From NCBI RefSeq assembly GCF_900452865.1, contig NZ_UGOZ01000001.1, forward strand, positions 2,604,001-2,668,000: 64,000 nucleotides of DNA, written 5' to 3'. The stretch's first letter is position 1, and the number at the start of each line of letters is the position of its first letter. The translations under genes and the position numbers were made by a program. The stretch comes from Legionella taurinensis (GTDB taxonomy: Bacteria > Pseudomonadota > Gammaproteobacteria > Legionellales > Legionellaceae). The notes under the pieces are model-generated. The model had not been told where the DNA came from and searched no databases. It saw only the letters and a program-made list of their open reading frames with translations. This document shows positions 18,987 through 28,787 of the stretch, in pieces.

Positions 18987-19886
18987 ATGCTCAGTTTCTT
19001 TTTATTCCTGTTTGTCGTTATTGTTGCCTATTTGTGCGGCTCACTCTGCTCGGCAGTGATTGTCAGCCGCCTGTTTTCGCTGCCTGATCCACGCATGGAA
19101 GGCTCCAAAAATCCGGGCGCCACCAATGTGTTGCGATTATCAGGTAAAAAATACGCCATCATCGTGTTAATTGGCGACATGTTAAAAGGCGTACTCCCCG
19201 TGCTGCTCGCCCGTCTGCTGGACGCAGGCCCGGTGACCATGGGATTTGCCGCCTTTGCTGCCGTCATGGGCCACATGTACCCTGTTTTTTTCCAGTTTCG
19301 CGGCGGCAAGGGCGTAGCGACTGCCTTAGGCGCCCTGCTGAGCTTAAACCTCATTCTTGGGTCATTGGTGATTGTAACCTGGCTGGCCATCGCCCATTAC
19401 ACCCGCTACTCCTCGTTAGCGTCCATCGTTTCCATCATCTTAGCCCCCTTGTATGCCGCCATGACCATGGGCAACATTGAAATCATCCCGCCGCTTTTCT
19501 TTATTACTATTTTTGTTCTTTACCAGCATCGCGATAACATCACCCGCCTCATTGACGGTGAAGAACCCAAAATACGTTTTAAAGACAAGGAGCACCCGAC
19601 CGTCACTGAAGAAATTTTATCGCCGCCCCCGGGCCGCGTGATTACAGAGGACGACATTGAGGGGGAAATCACTGCAGCGGAACTTATCGCTGAGCAGGAG
19701 AAGCCGGCGTCGGACCTCCATCAGGAAGCGGCAGAGAAACGCGCCACCAGCCCGAAAAAACCGACCCGTGTCAGCAAGGCGAAACAACCGGCCAAGGCGG
19801 CAACGACGGCTAAGACGGCCACGACTGAAACCAAAAATCCTAAACCGCGCCGCAACAGCCCAGACAAAGACAGCAAAAAATCCTAA
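18987..19886 (+). CDS. plsY: Acyl-phosphate:glycerol-3-phosphate acyltransferase PlsY with long basic tail
   Basis: Residues 1-190 are PlsY: five to six membrane segments with SKNPGATNVLR near residue 40, FAAVMGHMYPVFFQFRGGKGVATALGA spanning about 87-115 (family motif 2), and the third motif near RYSSLASI. PlsY transfers acyl groups from acyl-phosphate to glycerol-3-phosphate in the inner membrane. Typical PlsY is about 200 residues; here 299. The last ~105 residues form a hydrophilic tail, first acidic, then rich in Lys/Ala/Thr (SKAKQPAKAATTAK), probably disordered and cytoplasmic. AGGAGG precedes the ATG. The stop overlaps convergent tsaD by 4 bases. Confidence 0.93.
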   Translation: MLSFFLFLFVVIVAYLCGSLCSAVIVSRLFSLPDPRMEGSKNPGATNVLRLSGKKYAIIVLIGDMLKGVLPVLLARLLDAGPVTMGFAAFAAVMGHMYPVFFQFRGGKGVATALGALLSLNLILGSLVIVTWLAIAHYTRYSSLASIVSIILAPLYAAMTMGNIEIIPPLFFITIFVLYQHRDNITRLIDGEEPKIRFKDKEHPTVTEEILSPPPGRVITEDDIEGEITAAELIAEQEKPASDLHQEAAEKRATSPKKPTRVSKAKQPAKAATTAKTATTETKNPKPRRNSPDKDSKKS

Positions 19887-20908
19887 ATTGACTCGCTTGT
19901 CAGCGGCCAGCGTGCTTTGACTTCAATCGCCTGGCTGCTGTCGTACTGATTGTTCTTTGCGTGCAGGTAACCGGCAAAAGCCACCATCGCCCCGTTATCG
20001 GTACAATAGTCAGGCCGCGGAAAATAAACAGCCCCTTGCACCCCCTGCATCAACCCCCCAAGGGCAGAGCGCAGCGCCCGGTTTGCCCCGACACCACCCG
20101 CCACCACCAGACGACGGGCCGCCGTTTTTTCCACGGCTCGCCGGCACTTGATGCCCAGCGTGTCAATCACCGCCTGTTGAAAGGCATAGGCAATCCCGCG
20201 CCGGGCAGCATCGTCTTTGACGCTGTTCTGCCAGCAGGTCAGGGCATGGGTTTTAAGGCCGCTGAAACTGAAATCAAGCCCGGGCCTGTCCGTCATGGGC
20301 CGGGGAAACGGTGCGAAAAGCGTTTGTTCGGCGCCCGAGGCCTGATCGGCCAGACCGGCCAATTGCGCCCCGCCGGGATAAGGCAGGCCCATGAGTTTAG
20401 CGGTTTTGTCAAAGGCTTCGCCGACGGCATCATCCAACGTATCGCCCAAGAGGCAATAGTCTCCCAATGCCCGCGCCTCAATCAACTGGGTATGGCCGCC
20501 TGAAACCAGCAGGGCTAAAAAAGGAAACTGCAAGTCAGGGCTATCAAGCATTGCCGCTAAAAGATGGGCTTCGAGATGATGGATGGCTAAGGCCGGACGA
20601 TTTAAACTGAAGGCTAAGCTCTTGGCAAAACAGGCACCGGTTAACAGGGCGCCAATTAAACCGGGGCCGGCCGTGTAGGCCACAACATCAATGGCTGCCG
20701 CCTCGACCTGCGCCTGACGCAGCACGCTTTCCGTCAAGGGTATTAAATGAGTCACATGATCGCGGGAAGCCAGTTCCGGCACCACCCCGCCGTATTGCTG
20801 GTGAAGCGCAATCTGCGAGTGCAGGGCCTGGGCTATCAGTCCCCGCTTGCCATCATACAGGGCTACGCCTGTTTCATCACAGGATGATTCTATTCCCAGA
20901 ACTAGCAT
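19883..20908 (-). CDS. tsaD: tRNA t6A37 threonylcarbamoyltransferase TsaD
   Basis: The 341-residue protein transfers threonylcarbamoyl from the Sua5 product to A37 of tRNAs that read ANN codons. MLVLGIESSCDETGVALYD is the invariant N-terminus. HQQYGGVVPELASRDHVTH near residue 40, AIHHLEAHLLA near 110 (metal-site histidines) and LVVAGGVGANRALR near 265 are family signatures. The ATG at 20908 has GAGGTG just upstream; an in-frame TTG 15 bases earlier is unlikely to be the start. It lies divergent from rpsU, the usual arrangement at this locus. Confidence 0.96.
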   Translation of the reverse strand: MLVLGIESSCDETGVALYDGKRGLIAQALHSQIALHQQYGGVVPELASRDHVTHLIPLTESVLRQAQVEAAAIDVVAYTAGPGLIGALLTGACFAKSLAFSLNRPALAIHHLEAHLLAAMLDSPDLQFPFLALLVSGGHTQLIEARALGDYCLLGDTLDDAVGEAFDKTAKLMGLPYPGGAQLAGLADQASGAEQTLFAPFPRPMTDRPGLDFSFSGLKTHALTCWQNSVKDDAARRGIAYAFQQAVIDTLGIKCRRAVEKTAARRLVVAGGVGANRALRSALGGLMQGVQGAVYFPRPDYCTDNGAMVAFAGYLHAKNNQYDSSQAIEVKARWPLTSESI

Positions 20909-21017
20909 TGACACCTCGACCAATCAACCAATAAGGCCGGCAGTATAGCCAAAAGCCTTACTGCCCGCCAAAAAACAGCTATTATACCCAAACTTTGACA
21001 AAATAAGTTCAATAAAC

Positions 21018-21046
21018 TTGACGAACACCACAACTGGCACTAGAAT
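21018..21046 (+). promoter_or_regulatory. Sigma-70 promoter of rpsU operon
   Basis: TTGACG at 21018-21023 and TAGAAT at 21041-21046 are separated by exactly 17 bases. They sit 40 bases before the rpsU start codon, a near-consensus housekeeping promoter. Confidence 0.75.
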
Positions 21047-21086
21047 TGCCAACCTATTGTTTTTAATTATACCAGAGGACTAATTA

Positions 21087-21314
21087 ATGCCTACCGTTCG
21101 TGTGAAAGAAGGCGAAAATCCTGAATACGCACTGCGTCGTTTCAAGCGCTCCTGTGAAAAAGCAGGAATTTTAACCGAATTACGCCGTCGTGAATTTTAC
21201 GAAAAGCCCACGGCTGAGCGTAAACGCAAACAAGCGGCTGCTGTCAAACGTCACCTGAAAAAAATTTCTCGTGATACCAGTTCTCGTCGTAGTCTCAAGC
21301 ACAGACGTAAGTAA
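21087..21314 (+). CDS. rpsU: 30S ribosomal protein bS21
   Basis: The 75-residue, highly basic protein starts [20 protein letters not shown] and ends in a Lys/Arg-rich tail, as is standard for bS21. bS21 assists base pairing with the mRNA Shine-Dalgarno region on the 30S subunit. AGAGGA lies 7 bases before the ATG. It is the first gene of the macromolecular synthesis operon (rpsU, yqeY, dnaG, rpoD). Its TAA overlaps the ATG of the next gene. Confidence 0.97.
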   Translation: MPTVRVKEGENPEYALRRFKRSCEKAGILTELRRREFYEKPTAERKRKQAAAVKRHLKKISRDTSSRRSLKHRRK

Positions 21315-21760
21315 TGATGAGCATTAAAGACCGCATAAGTAATGATTTAAAAGACGCGATGCGTGCCAGGGATAAAATGAAACTGGATGCGCTTCGCCTG
21401 ATTACTGCTGCTGTCAAGCAAGTGGAAGTTGACGAACGCATTGCTGTAGATGATGAACGCATGCTGGTTATTCTTGATAAAATGGCCAAGCAGCGCAAAG
21501 AATCCATCGCCCAGTTCAACACCGCCGGACGTCATGATTTGGTCGCCCAAGAGCAGTTCGAACTTGATCTCATCAATCAGTATTTACCGGAACCCCTCTC
21601 TGAAGACGAAGTCAATCAGCTGATTTCACAGGCCATTGCCGAAGTGAACGCTGAAAAGATGAGTGACATGGGTAAGGTAATGGCACATTTGAAGCCCCAA
21701 TTGCAGGGCCGTGCCGATATGAGTAAAGTCAGCGCCTTAATCAAGACCAAATTAAGCTAA
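21314..21760 (+). CDS. GatB/YqeY domain protein
   Basis: The 148-residue protein is a stand-alone YqeY domain, related to the tail domain of the amidotransferase subunit GatB. Recognisable features are MRARDKMKLDALRLITAAVK near residue 14, YLPEPLSEDEVNQLI near 95 and MGKVMAHLKPQLQGRADMS near 120. A role in tRNA-dependent amidation has been suggested for the fold but is not proven. It overlaps the rpsU stop by one base and is followed 9 bases later by dnaG, the usual operon position in many proteobacteria. Confidence 0.93.
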   Translation: MMSIKDRISNDLKDAMRARDKMKLDALRLITAAVKQVEVDERIAVDDERMLVILDKMAKQRKESIAQFNTAGRHDLVAQEQFELDLINQYLPEPLSEDEVNQLISQAIAEVNAEKMSDMGKVMAHLKPQLQGRADMSKVSALIKTKLS

Positions 21761-21769
21761 CCCTTTGAC

Positions 21770-23500
21770 ATGACTGGCTTAATCCCACAGCCATTCATTG
21801 ATGAACTGCTAAGCCGCACTGATCTTGTCGAGCTTATTGACGGCTATGTGCCTCTGAAAAAACGAGGCAATAGCTACCTTGCCTGTTGCCCGTTTCATAA
21901 CGAAAAAACCCCCTCCTTCAATGTCGTCGCCAAAAAGCAGTTTTATCATTGCTTTGGTTGCGGAGCCAGCGGTAATTCCATCAGTTTCGTCATGAACTAC
22001 TTAAACCAGAACTTCATTGAAGCGGTCGAAACCCTGGCAGCACGGGTCGGCATGCAGGTTCCGCGTGATAGTCACGGCGAAAAAACAAAGCAATCGCTGA
22101 GTCTTTACCAATTGTTGGCCAAAGTCAGTCAGCATTATCAGCATCATCTGAAAAACACCCCGGAAGCGATCAATTACCTGCGCCAACGGGGGCTAACGGG
22201 TGAAATTGCCAAAAAATACCAGCTTGGGTTTGCACAGGCCGGCTGGCATGCGCTTGAACAGCAATTCAAAGCCCAGCGCAGCGATTTGATCACAACCGGG
22301 ATGTTAATCCAGAAAGACGACGGCAGTACCTATGATCGTTACCGCCAGCGCATCATGTTTCCCATCCACGATCGAAACGGCCGCATCATCGGCTTTGGCG
22401 GCCGGGCGATTGAGGCCGCACAAAAGCCAAAATACTTGAATTCGCCCGAAACCATTATTTTTCAAAAAAACCGTGAATTGTATGGTTTGCATCAGGTTTT
22501 GCAAAATAATCCTCCCCCTGACACCATTCTCATTGTCGAAGGGTATATGGATGTGATTGTTCTGGCCCAGCATGGCATTGACAATGCCGTTGCGGCCCTT
22601 GGTACCGCCACCAGCACCTACCATATTCAATTGTTGAGCAAGCATGCGCGCCAGCTTGTTTTCTGCTTTGACGGCGATGAAGCCGGCCGTCAGGCCGCCT
22701 GGCGAGCCCTGGAAAATACGCTGTCGCAGCTCAATTCTGGCCTTGACGCCAGCTTTATCTTTCTCCCGGAGGGCCATGATCCGGACAGCCTGGTTCGCGA
22801 GGAAGGCCGCGACCACTTTAAAGCACGGCTTGAGCAGGCCTTGCCTTTAAGCCAGTTTTTCTTTGATACCTTAATAAAGGGCATTGATTTGCGGCGCAGC
22901 GCAGGCAAAAGCCAGTTGATTCAGAAAGTAAAACCCTACCTGCAAACCATGACAGATGGGCCTTACAAGCAAATCCTCATTGATGAGTTGGCCCGTTTGA
23001 CCCACATTGAAAATCATCGCTTAATGCACATGCTTGAGGACAAGAAGGAGCAGGCGCCGCTCAGTCAAAAAACCATCACCCGCTCCCCTATTCGCCTGGC
23101 CATTGCCCTGCTGGTGCAAAATCCCGAGATTTACCAACAGGCCAAAGCCCACATGCCATCTGTGGTACTGGATGGGGAAGGACAGGGCATTCTGCAGCAG
23201 TTGCTGAACCAGGTCGCCGCGTCGCCATCGATGAATACCGCCTCATTGATTGAGCTTTGGCGGGGAACTGATTTTTTTGATTCGTTAAACCGGCTGGCGG
23301 GATGGGATCATCAGGTGCCGCAGGAAGCCCTTTCACGGGAATTTATTGATATACTACAATTTTTACATAAGCAAAATTTCGAAAATAAAATTGCCCAATA
23401 CATTGCAAAATCACGAAAAGAGGGCTTAACTGTTTCTGAAAAGCTAGTGTTGCAAACCATGTTAAAAGAACGCCATCAGCCAGTGCGTGATAAAAAATAA
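21770..23500 (+). CDS. dnaG: DNA primase
   Basis: The 576-residue primase makes RNA primers for replication. It shows the CHC2 zinc-binding domain (YLACCPFHNEKTPSF near residue 36 and FYHCFGCGASGNSI near 57), the catalytic core with IMFPIHDRNGRIIGFGGRAI near 197 and the TOPRIM domain (LIVEGYMDVI near 261; FCFDGDEAG near 305 with metal-binding acidic residues). The C-terminal DnaB-interacting domain ends in KERHQPVRDKK. It sits between yqeY and rpoD in the macromolecular synthesis operon. Confidence 0.97.
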   Translation: MTGLIPQPFIDELLSRTDLVELIDGYVPLKKRGNSYLACCPFHNEKTPSFNVVAKKQFYHCFGCGASGNSISFVMNYLNQNFIEAVETLAARVGMQVPRDSHGEKTKQSLSLYQLLAKVSQHYQHHLKNTPEAINYLRQRGLTGEIAKKYQLGFAQAGWHALEQQFKAQRSDLITTGMLIQKDDGSTYDRYRQRIMFPIHDRNGRIIGFGGRAIEAAQKPKYLNSPETIIFQKNRELYGLHQVLQNNPPPDTILIVEGYMDVIVLAQHGIDNAVAALGTATSTYHIQLLSKHARQLVFCFDGDEAGRQAAWRALENTLSQLNSGLDASFIFLPEGHDPDSLVREEGRDHFKARLEQALPLSQFFFDTLIKGIDLRRSAGKSQLIQKVKPYLQTMTDGPYKQILIDELARLTHIENHRLMHMLEDKKEQAPLSQKTITRSPIRLAIALLVQNPEIYQQAKAHMPSVVLDGEGQGILQQLLNQVAASPSMNTASLIELWRGTDFFDSLNRLAGWDHQVPQEALSREFIDILQFLHKQNFENKIAQYIAKSRKEGLTVSEKLVLQTMLKERHQPVRDKK

Positions 23501-23586
23501 CACATGATTGACTAGCCTAATTATGATGGCGGGTTTATAATCTAAACCTTTTTTGCAGATCTTAAATCAAGCATATAAGTAGACCT

Positions 23587-25461
23587 ATGAACGATCAAGA
23601 ACAACAGCGCTCGCAAATTACCAGAGTGATCAGCTTGGGTAAGGAGCAGAATTACCTGACCTACGCCCAGATTAACGACTTATTACCGAACATTGTCGAT
23701 ACCGAACACTTTGATGTCATCATCAGCATGCTGGAAGGGATGAATATTAAGGTCTTTGAACTGCCCCCCAGTGAGGACGAGCTTGCGCTGCTGGGTAATA
23801 CCGAAGAAGCACCGGAAGACGTGGAAGAAGCCGCTGCAGTTCTTGCCTCTGTCGACCAGGAAACGGGCCGTACAACCGACCCTGTACGCATGTACATGCG
23901 CGAAATGGGCACGGTCGAACTGTTAACCCGCGAGGGCGAAATCCGCATTGCCAAGCGCATCGAAGAAGGGATTTATCAGGTTCTTAAATCCCTGGCCCAT
24001 TACCCGGAAACCGTGCAACTGGTTCTTGAAGATTATGATCGTGTCCAGGTTGAAGAAATGCGCTTGAGCGAAATCATTAGCGGTTTCGCCGATCTGGAAG
24101 AAGAAGCGCCGGCCTCAAGCATTGGCTCCATGCTGGATGAATCCCAACAGGATGCCATGCTTGAAGAAGCTGTTGAGGTGGAGCTGGATGAAGAGAGCGA
24201 GGACGGCGAAGGCGGTCTTGGCGACGGCGATGACGGCCCCAATCCGGAACAGGCGAAAATCTATTTTGATGATTTACGCGCCTGCTATGACACCGCCATG
24301 GACAGCCTGCGTTCCAAGGGCCGCACCAATGCCAAAACCCTGGAGCGACTGGAAGCGATGTCCGAGTCCTTCCTGAAGTTGAAATTGACTTCGCGTCAGG
24401 TCGACAAGTTAACACGCCATTTCCGTCAATTGCGCAACCACATCCGTGAATTTGAGCGCACGATCATGCGCCTTTGCATCGAGAAAGCACGCATTCCCCG
24501 CAAACTGTTTATTGATACCTTCCCCGGTCAGGAAACCGACATGAACTGGCTGGATGATTTAATCAGCAAACAAGGCAAAAAACTCGATATGACCCGTATC
24601 GAAGAAAATGCGGAAGAAATTAAACGCCTGCAAGCCAAACTGGCCTCGTTTGAAGAAGAATACGGTCTTAGCATCAGTGAAATCAAAGACATTAACAAAA
24701 AGATGTCCATTGGCGAAGCCAAAGCCCGCCGTGCCAAGAAGGAAATGGTCGAAGCCAACCTGCGTCTGGTGATTTCCATTGCCAAGAAGTACACCAACCG
24801 CGGTTTGCAATTCCTGGATTTAATTCAGGAAGGGAACATCGGTTTGATGAAAGCCGTGGATAAGTTTGAATACCGCCGCGGTTACAAGTTCTCGACGTAT
24901 GCCACCTGGTGGATTCGTCAGGCCATTACCCGCTCGATTGCCGACCAGGCACGCACCATCCGTATTCCGGTGCACATGATTGAGACCATCAACAAGTTAA
25001 ACCGCATTTCCCGTCAGATTTTGCAGGAAACCGGCCGCGAAGCCACGCCTGAGGAATTGGCGGTCAAAATGGACTTGAGCGAAGACAAGGTGAGAAAGGT
25101 TCTAAAAATTGCCAAAGAACCCATCTCCATGGAAACGCCGGTGGGCGACGATGAAGATTCACATTTAGGCGATTTCATCGAAGACAACAACATTGTCTCC
25201 CCGCTCGAAAAAGCCACCGCCGACGGGTTACGCGAAGCCACGCTGGAAATTTTAGAAACCTTAACCCCGCGTGAAGCCAAGGTTCTGCGCATGCGTTTCG
25301 GTATCGAAATGAACACCGACCACACCCTGGAAGAAGTCGGCAAACAATTCGACGTCACCCGCGAGCGTATCCGCCAAATCGAAGCCAAAGCCCTACGCAA
25401 GCTCCGCCACCCCTCCCGCTCGGAAAAACTCCGCAGCTTCTTAGAGGGCGACGACGCCTAA
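23587..25461 (+). CDS. rpoD: RNA polymerase sigma factor RpoD (sigma-70)
   Basis: The 624-residue primary sigma factor contains region 1.1 (residues 1-90), region 1.2 ([20 protein letters not shown]), an acidic non-conserved insert around residues 165-220, region 2 ([20 protein letters not shown] and [15 protein letters not shown], the -10 recognition and melting helices), region 3 and region 4 ([20 protein letters not shown], the -35-binding helix-turn-helix). This is standard gammaproteobacterial RpoD. It is the last gene of the rpsU operon and is followed by a GC-rich hairpin and a tRNA gene. Confidence 0.98.
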   Translation: MNDQEQQRSQITRVISLGKEQNYLTYAQINDLLPNIVDTEHFDVIISMLEGMNIKVFELPPSEDELALLGNTEEAPEDVEEAAAVLASVDQETGRTTDPVRMYMREMGTVELLTREGEIRIAKRIEEGIYQVLKSLAHYPETVQLVLEDYDRVQVEEMRLSEIISGFADLEEEAPASSIGSMLDESQQDAMLEEAVEVELDEESEDGEGGLGDGDDGPNPEQAKIYFDDLRACYDTAMDSLRSKGRTNAKTLERLEAMSESFLKLKLTSRQVDKLTRHFRQLRNHIREFERTIMRLCIEKARIPRKLFIDTFPGQETDMNWLDDLISKQGKKLDMTRIEENAEEIKRLQAKLASFEEEYGLSISEIKDINKKMSIGEAKARRAKKEMVEANLRLVISIAKKYTNRGLQFLDLIQEGNIGLMKAVDKFEYRRGYKFSTYATWWIRQAITRSIADQARTIRIPVHMIETINKLNRISRQILQETGREATPEELAVKMDLSEDKVRKVLKIAKEPISMETPVGDDEDSHLGDFIEDNNIVSPLEKATADGLREATLEILETLTPREAKVLRMRFGIEMNTDHTLEEVGKQFDVTRERIRQIEAKALRKLRHPSRSEKLRSFLEGDDA

Positions 25462-25468
25462 GCCTTCC

Positions 25469-25491
25469 GCCCCCGCCCAAAGCGCGGGGGC
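25469..25491 (+). terminator. Hairpin after rpoD
   Basis: A perfect 8-bp stem GCCCCCGC / GCGGGGGC with a 7-base loop starts 7 bases after the rpoD stop. No long T-run follows. Confidence 0.65.
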
Positions 25492-25558
25492 AACCGCGTT
25501 AAAGTGAAATTGTTCTAGCGTATTTTCCACGAAGCGTTTACAATTTCCACTCCCCCGC

Positions 25559-25635
<77 letters not shown>

Positions 25636-25725
25636 ATTTAGACCTTTAAAATCAATAAGTTACGTTGATTACCTGTTTTAACACAAAAGTCCTTGCGTGA
25701 CATTTGCGTGATCTAGATCACTCAC

Positions 25726-25985
25726 TTACAAACTTACGTGATTTTCCCTTAGAGTATTTTGACTTGCAGGTCTACTCTTTGGGTTTCGTAATAACGTTAA
25801 TATCACTCCGCTTTTACGATTCTCACAAACCTTATTCGCAGCTTGATATAAACTTTGCAACTCAGCTGAAGAATAGTGGGTTGTAATCCTACCCGAACGA
25901 TGCCCAAGTAAATCTTGCCTGTCTTCAAAACTTACTCCTGCAGCTCTCAATCGTCTGCCAAAGGTATGCTTTAAAGAATCAGTTC
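25726..25985 (-). pseudogene. Tyrosine-recombinase (integrase) C-terminal remnant
   Basis: The minus-strand frame encodes only the C-terminal end of a phage-type tyrosine integrase. The fragment DSLKHTFGRRLRAAGVSFED leads into QDLLGHRSGRITTHYSSAEL. The LLGH motif and the tyrosine nucleophile in THYS are present. The N-terminal and most of the catalytic domain are missing: an in-frame TGA interrupts just upstream near 25985, and the residues before HTF (SLK instead of the usual DLR) are altered. It lies 90 bases behind the tRNA 3' end, the classic position of an island integrase. It is inactive as it stands and probably a relic of the element that brought in the island. Confidence 0.8.
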
Positions 25986-25990
25986 AAGTT

Positions 25991-26131
25991 ATGAAGAAAC
26001 TGATCTCGGATTCATTGATTGAGGCCCACTCCTTCACACAAAAGACACAGAAATTTAGTCGATTTGCATTGGTATCTTCAGCCACATTGTTTGCTGCCTC
26101 TTGTGTGGTTCTCTTGCTATTTTGTAAATAG
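25991..26131 (+). CDS. Possible 46-residue single-pass membrane peptide
   Basis: An ATG at 25991 opens a 46-codon frame with a charged N-terminal half (MKKLISDSLIEAHSF) and one hydrophobic segment (LVSSATLFAASCVVLLLFC) ending in Lys. A clear intrinsic terminator begins 36 bases after the stop, which suggests a transcribed unit. The ribosome-binding site is weak. No family is recognised, and it may be chance or a fragment of the degraded element. Confidence 0.3.
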   Translation: MKKLISDSLIEAHSFTQKTQKFSRFALVSSATLFAASCVVLLLFCK

Positions 26132-26166
26132 GTTTCATCGCAAAAGAATTCATAAATCTATCTATT

Positions 26167-26191
26167 GCCCCAGATTGGGGCTTCTTATTTT
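26167..26191 (+). terminator. Intrinsic terminator
   Basis: GCCCC-AGATT-GGGGC is followed by TTCTTATTTTT, a short GC stem plus T-rich tail on the plus strand. It would end a transcript covering the small membrane-peptide frame at 25991. Confidence 0.65.
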
Positions 26192-26435
26192 TATCAACTA
26201 AACTTAATAACATGAATATTTAAACCAATACTGATAGAGACAGGGATGGCAAAGTGATGTGGTTCAATTGATTTGGACATACCAGTTAAGAGATAATTTG
26301 CTTAATTGGAGGTCACAATGTCTACAAGAAGAAAATATACAAAGGAATTTAAACTGGATGCGGTTAGCTTAGTAACTGAACAAGGATACGCATGTTTAGA
26401 CGCTGCCAGGAGCTTGGGAATTAATTCGAATATTT

Positions 26436-27722
26436 GGGTCTTTCCCAATTACGGGGGCACTCAATCAACAGCATAGTACTCTAACTCTGGTTCTATAATT
26501 TTCAAAATTTTTAAAGCCATAGGCTCGTCTTTGAATCAATTTCATTTTTCTATGGAAGCCTTCGGTAATGCCGTTAGACTTGCTGAATCGCCACATTCTC
26601 ACGATCTCTTCTTTCCAAGAATCTAAGGTTTTACCAAGAGCGCATAATGATTTGAAAGCGCTGTTTTTTAGTGAGTTGAGCATGTCCAGGAATTGAGGGA
26701 TGAGCTGACGACAGCGAGGCTTATCTAATGTTTTCTTCATTAATATTTCATAAAGACTTTGTTGAAAATGATAGATGGATTCAATAGCGGGATTCTCTTT
26801 AAAGAAAGCGTCTCTGGTAATGAGTTGCTGAATGGTTAATTTGTCGGGTTTCTTGCGAAGTAGAGCTAATAGGCCGCGATTACTTTTTATTTTTGTTGAT
26901 AGTTCCCGATAGGTTAGCATGCATTGATGCTGTAATAGTCGTATGACATGGAATCGGTCTGCGACTATTTTGGCATTGGGAAAGTATTTTTTAACTATGG
27001 AACGATAGGTGCTACTTAGGTCCATACAAATGACTTTAACTCTTTCTTTTCCCGGGAGAGAAGACAGATAGCTTTTGAGCGTACTCTCGCTCCTGCCTTT
27101 TACAATATCGAATATTTTTCTTTTTTTTAAATCACACAAGGTTGTTGCAAATCCTTGCTTACGACTAAAGAAATGTTCGTCTATCCCAAGGACTGTAGGA
27201 CATAATGCATTGCTTAGCTCTTTATGTTGCTCTTGGTATTGTTTTTGATACCAACGCTCAATTGTGGCCTTACCTTTTTTGAATTGCTCAGCCAAATCTT
27301 TTTGCGAAACACCCCGCGTATGCTCATGAAAGACAGCGGCTTGGAGCCGCCATGTTGAACGTTGATGCTTATTAATTCCAGGGAACTGTTGATTGCCATA
27401 ACGCTTACAGGTGTGGCAATACAATTTATAAGCCTTAAAACTTAAGATACTTCTTCGATGCCCTATAAGTTCATGATGAACTTTTCTCATATAAGAAGCT
27501 TTTTTACGAACTACCTTACTTTTGCAATGACCACAACGAGGAAGTCGATTATAAGAAAGTTCTAACCACAATGGTTGATAACCTTTCACTTTCCTTATAG
27601 AAAATCCGGGTAAATTTAGGATAAGATCATACTTCGGCACTTTAATCTCCTTTTGATCGTCAAATCAAGGAGTTAGATTACTCTAACTTAGATTAAAGTG
27701 CCCCCTTAAATGAGAAAGAGCC
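26436..27722 (-). mobile_element. ISL3-family insertion sequence
   Basis: This 1287-bp element has 26-bp imperfect terminal inverted repeats that start GGGTCTTTCCC (left) and GGCTCTTTCTC (right, reverse-complemented) and share GGGGGCACT at their inner ends. An 8-bp target duplication GAATATTT is present at 26428-26435 and 27723-27730, as expected for ISL3. It encodes one full-length transposase and looks structurally intact. Confidence 0.92.
26465..27640 (-). CDS. ISL3-family transposase
   Basis: The 391-residue protein has an N-terminal zinc finger (CGHC...CHTC within residues 37-78), a helix-turn-helix region (HTRGVSQKDLAEQFKKGKAT near residue 108) and the DDE catalytic core typical of ISL3 transposases (VLGIDEHFF near 149; VICMDLSSTYRSIV near 200; GITEGFHRKMKLIQRRAYGF near 355, containing the catalytic Glu). 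Length and layout match the family. It is the only gene of the inner element and appears functional. Confidence 0.93.
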   Translation of the reverse strand: MPKYDLILNLPGFSIRKVKGYQPLWLELSYNRLPRCGHCKSKVVRKKASYMRKVHHELIGHRRSILSFKAYKLYCHTCKRYGNQQFPGINKHQRSTWRLQAAVFHEHTRGVSQKDLAEQFKKGKATIERWYQKQYQEQHKELSNALCPTVLGIDEHFFSRKQGFATTLCDLKKRKIFDIVKGRSESTLKSYLSSLPGKERVKVICMDLSSTYRSIVKKYFPNAKIVADRFHVIRLLQHQCMLTYRELSTKIKSNRGLLALLRKKPDKLTIQQLITRDAFFKENPAIESIYHFQQSLYEILMKKTLDKPRCRQLIPQFLDMLNSLKNSAFKSLCALGKTLDSWKEEIVRMWRFSKSNGITEGFHRKMKLIQRRAYGFKNFENYRTRVRVLCC

Positions 27723-27950
27723 GAATATTTTGAGTCGCTGGATTCGAGAGGCAGCAGAGAATAATGAAAATGCTTTTCGTGGAAATGGTAAATTGACGGA
27801 AGAGCAACTTGAGATTCGCCAGTTACGAGAAGAAGTCAGAAGGCTGACAATGGAGAAAGAAATACTAAAAAAAGCCACGGTCTTCTTTGCGAAAGAAGCG
27901 AAATAAAATATTCGTTTATCGCCCAACACAAGAAGACCTGGCCGGTTGGC

Positions 27951-28787
27951 ATGATGTGCCACCTCATGGGCGTTACTCCTTCTGGATACTATAGTTATCA
28001 AAAGCGGAAACAAACAAACCCGAACAATGAACCAGAACATCAAGAGCTATTGGAGTGGGTTAAAAAAATCTCGGAATCCAGCAAGTTCTCGTATGGAAAT
28101 CGCAGGATAAGGAAAGCACTGAATGCTCTTGGTTATCCGGTTGGTCGAAGAAAAACCCGTAGTTTGATGCGTGAGGCTGGTATTTTTGTTCGATATAAAA
28201 AGAAATACAAAGTGACAACAAACAGCAATCACAAGCAACCTGTTTTTGATAATGTGTTAAACAGGAGGTTTCAGGTCAATGAGCCCAATCGTGCCTATGT
28301 GTCCGATATTACTTATATCTCAACCCATGAGGGCTGGTTATACCTGACCGTGGTGATTGATTTGTTTTCTCGGAAAGTAGTGGGTTGGAACATGAGTTCG
28401 AGAATGAAGACTGATACGGTTTGTGATGCATTAACAATGGCCATTTGGCAGAGAAATCCAAGTTCAGGCCTTATTGTGCATTCCGACAGAGGCTCACAAT
28501 ATGCCAGTAAACAATATCGTGACCTTCTCAATCAATATGGTCTAGTGGGCAGCATGAGCAAAAAAGGTGACTGCTGGGACAATAGCGTTGCTGAAAGTTT
28601 TTTCGGTCGCTTGAAAGACGAGCGAGTACATTGGCGTAATTATCAAACCCGGAAGGAGGCAAAGCAGGATATCCTCGATTACATTACTATCTTTTATAAC
28701 AATCAAAGATTACATTCGTCTTTGGATTATCAAAGCCCAAATCAATTTGAAAACCACTATTGGGGGCTATTGAAAAAAGTGGCTTAA
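27951..28787 (+). CDS. IS3-family OrfB (DDE transposase)
   Basis: From the ATG at 27951 this gives 278 residues, but the frame is open upstream to the A7G slippage run at 27867, so the natural product is probably an OrfAB fusion. The rve integrase core has VSDITYISTHEGW (first Asp), IVHSDRGSQYAS (second Asp) and DNSVAESFFGRLKDE (Glu), so the DDE triad is intact. The HTH_21 region GVTPSGYYSYQKR precedes it. Because its orfA is split by the ISL3 element, mobility now depends on a transposase from elsewhere. Confidence 0.9.
   Translation: MMCHLMGVTPSGYYSYQKRKQTNPNNEPEHQELLEWVKKISESSKFSYGNRRIRKALNALGYPVGRRKTRSLMREAGIFVRYKKKYKVTTNSNHKQPVFDNVLNRRFQVNEPNRAYVSDITYISTHEGWLYLTVVIDLFSRKVVGWNMSSRMKTDTVCDALTMAIWQRNPSSGLIVHSDRGSQYASKQYRDLLNQYGLVGSMSKKGDCWDNSVAESFFGRLKDERVHWRNYQTRKEAKQDILDYITIFYNNQRLHSSLDYQSPNQFENHYWGLLKKVA

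Larger units (their letters stand above)
26318..27906 (+). pseudogene. IS3-family OrfA split by the ISL3 element
   Basis: The first part (26318-26435) begins MSTRRKYTKEFKLDAVSLV and continues the helix-turn-helix to SLGINSN. The frame resumes after the inserted element at about 27731 with SRWIREAAENNENAF, then a leucine-zipper-like helix (LTEEQLEIRQLREEVRRL) and ends at 27906. Joining across the duplicated GAATATTT restores a continuous 97-codon OrfA. A run A7G at 27867-27874 is a likely -1 ribosomal slippage site for the OrfAB fusion, since the -1 frame is open from there into orfB. Confidence 0.85.
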
